In this document: positions 5,238 through 5,749 of the stretch, piece after piece
Layout of the letters: every line of letters begins with the position of its first letter
Position numbering within the stretch: position 1 is the first letter of the stretch
Source: Acidimicrobiia bacterium
GTDB taxonomy: Bacteria; Actinomycetota; Acidimicrobiia; Acidimicrobiales; Ilumatobacteraceae
Assembly (NCBI GenBank): GCA_030425785.1
Contig: JAUHYJ010000266.1
Coordinates: 1-5,749 of the forward strand
Length of the DNA stretch: 5,749 nucleotides
Direction of reading: 5' to 3'
Translations under genes and position numbers: made by a program
The notes under the pieces: generated by a model
What the model saw: only the letters and a program-made list of their open reading frames with translations
Database searches by the model: none
What the model was told of the DNA's origin: nothing

Positions 5238-5749
5238 ATGGTCGCCATCGACGAGGTCATCGCCCGATTCGATCCGGACGATCCCGGGTTCATCGCCGAC
5301 CCGTACCCGGCCCTCGACGCCATCCGCGAGGCCACCCCGATCTTCCGCGACGAGCGAACCGGCCGCTGGATGGTCACCCGCTTCGCCGACGTCCACGATG
5401 CGCTGCGCGATCGCCGTCTCGGGCGCGCTTACGTCCACCGGTACACGCACGACGAGTTCGGGAGGCCCGAGCCCGACCCCCGGTGGCATCGCTTCCACGA
5501 GCACGAGCAGTGGTCGCTGCTGAGCCTCGAGCCGCCGGATCACACTCGGCTCCGCCGGCTCGTCTCGAAGGTGTTCAACCCCGACCGCCCGTTCGACACC
5601 GGCAACCGGGAGCAGGACGACGAGACCTACGACGGCTCGAAGCCGCCGGCGGAGGCGTACGCGAAGGCACGCCTGATCGCCCTGCTGCAGATGACCTCGC
5701 CCGGCGCCCCGATGGTGTACTACGGCGACGAGGCCGGTCTCTGGGGCTC
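5238..5749 (+). CDS. Hybrid open frame: N-terminus of a cytochrome P450 joined to a GH13 alpha-amylase-family fragment (runs off right edge)
   Basis: Residues 1-113 are the start of a soluble bacterial cytochrome P450 (haem monooxygenase). Visible are FDPDDPGFIADPYPALDAIREATPI, the WMVTRFADVHDALRD strand-helix and the helix-C block PPDHTRLRRLVSKVF. The family should continue with helices D to L, including the oxygen-binding I helix, the ExxR pair and the haem-ligand cysteine, about 400 residues in all; none is here. From about N114 (base 5577) the sequence is instead that of a GH13 enzyme of the neopullulanase or maltogenic-amylase type. It shows NPDRPFDTGN, a YDGSKP block, an ARLIALLQMTSPGAP segment and GAPMVYYGDEAG (156-167), which in that family follows the catalytic NHD region. 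The join keeps frame. The hybrid lacks both the haem site and the GH13 catalytic residues seen upstream of this block, so I do not expect it to be a working enzyme. The ATG at 5238 is fixed by the -10 box 7 bases upstream. Confidence 0.85.
   Translation, partial: MVAIDEVIARFDPDDPGFIADPYPALDAIREATPIFRDERTGRWMVTRFADVHDALRDRRLGRAYVHRYTHDEFGRPEPDPRWHRFHEHEQWSLLSLEPPDHTRLRRLVSKVFNPDRPFDTGNREQDDETYDGSKPPAEAYAKARLIALLQMTSPGAPMVYYGDEAGLWG
5571..5583. other. Join between P450 and GH13 sequence (probable chimeric breakpoint)
   Basis: P450 similarity holds through VSKVF (Phe codon 5574-5576), where relatives continue with TPR and then helix D. GH13 similarity starts at or near FNPDRPFD. The Val-Phe-Asn codons could be common to both parents, so the breakpoint is uncertain by several bases. 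Confidence 0.7.

Noticed and set aside
4177..5543. Minus-strand open frames opposite thrB and the P450 gene
   Set aside because: They have low-complexity Arg/Asp/Val composition, no motifs and no ribosome sites. They mirror real plus-strand genes.
5238..5749. A novel P450-glycoside hydrolase fusion enzyme
   Set aside because: The join falls in helix C of the P450, before its haem site, and after the GH13 catalytic region. Neither partner could be functional.

Overview
The window is high-GC bacterial DNA and reads as a mosaic of three pieces. The central piece, about 1841 to 5576, is convincingly actinobacterial. It carries a WhiB-family iron-sulfur regulator, a lineage marker of Actinomycetota, and it uses TANNNT -10 boxes set exactly 7 bases before start codons, the layout of leaderless mRNAs. 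A marine or freshwater Acidimicrobiia-like source is my guess, not a demonstration. The left piece, 1 to about 1840, carries a Gram-negative-type heptose nucleotidyltransferase gene (rfaE2) and larC. The right piece, about 5577 to 5749, is a fragment of a GH13 alpha-amylase-family gene. I cannot place the source of either outer piece.

Left piece, minus strand: the last 92 codons of an unrecognised protein, then rfaE2 (ADP-heptose precursor synthesis), then larC (nickel-pincer cofactor synthesis), which runs off the left edge. The three are joined by 4-base stop/start overlaps (TTGA, GTGA), so they look like one translationally coupled operon.

Central piece: the first 292 codons of glpD (minus strand, leaderless promoter), a 236-base divergent control region, whiB (plus), then trpD and thrB as a tight pair with a 4-base gap. 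A 45-nt two-tier palindrome over the thrB stop codon probably ends that transcript. Next come a new leaderless promoter and the first 113 codons or so of a cytochrome P450. trpD serves tryptophan synthesis and thrB serves threonine synthesis; whiB is a nearby regulator with no visible functional link to either.

Both ends of the central piece fall inside genes. glpD turns abruptly into unrelated sequence near 1840, and the P450 turns into GH13 sequence near 5576. Both joins keep the reading frame, so an ORF caller sees two intact hybrid proteins. I read these as chimeric joins (assembly, library or recombination) rather than novel fusion enzymes, because each partner is cut through the middle of a conserved fold. 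No RNA genes, CRISPR arrays or insertion sequences were seen.
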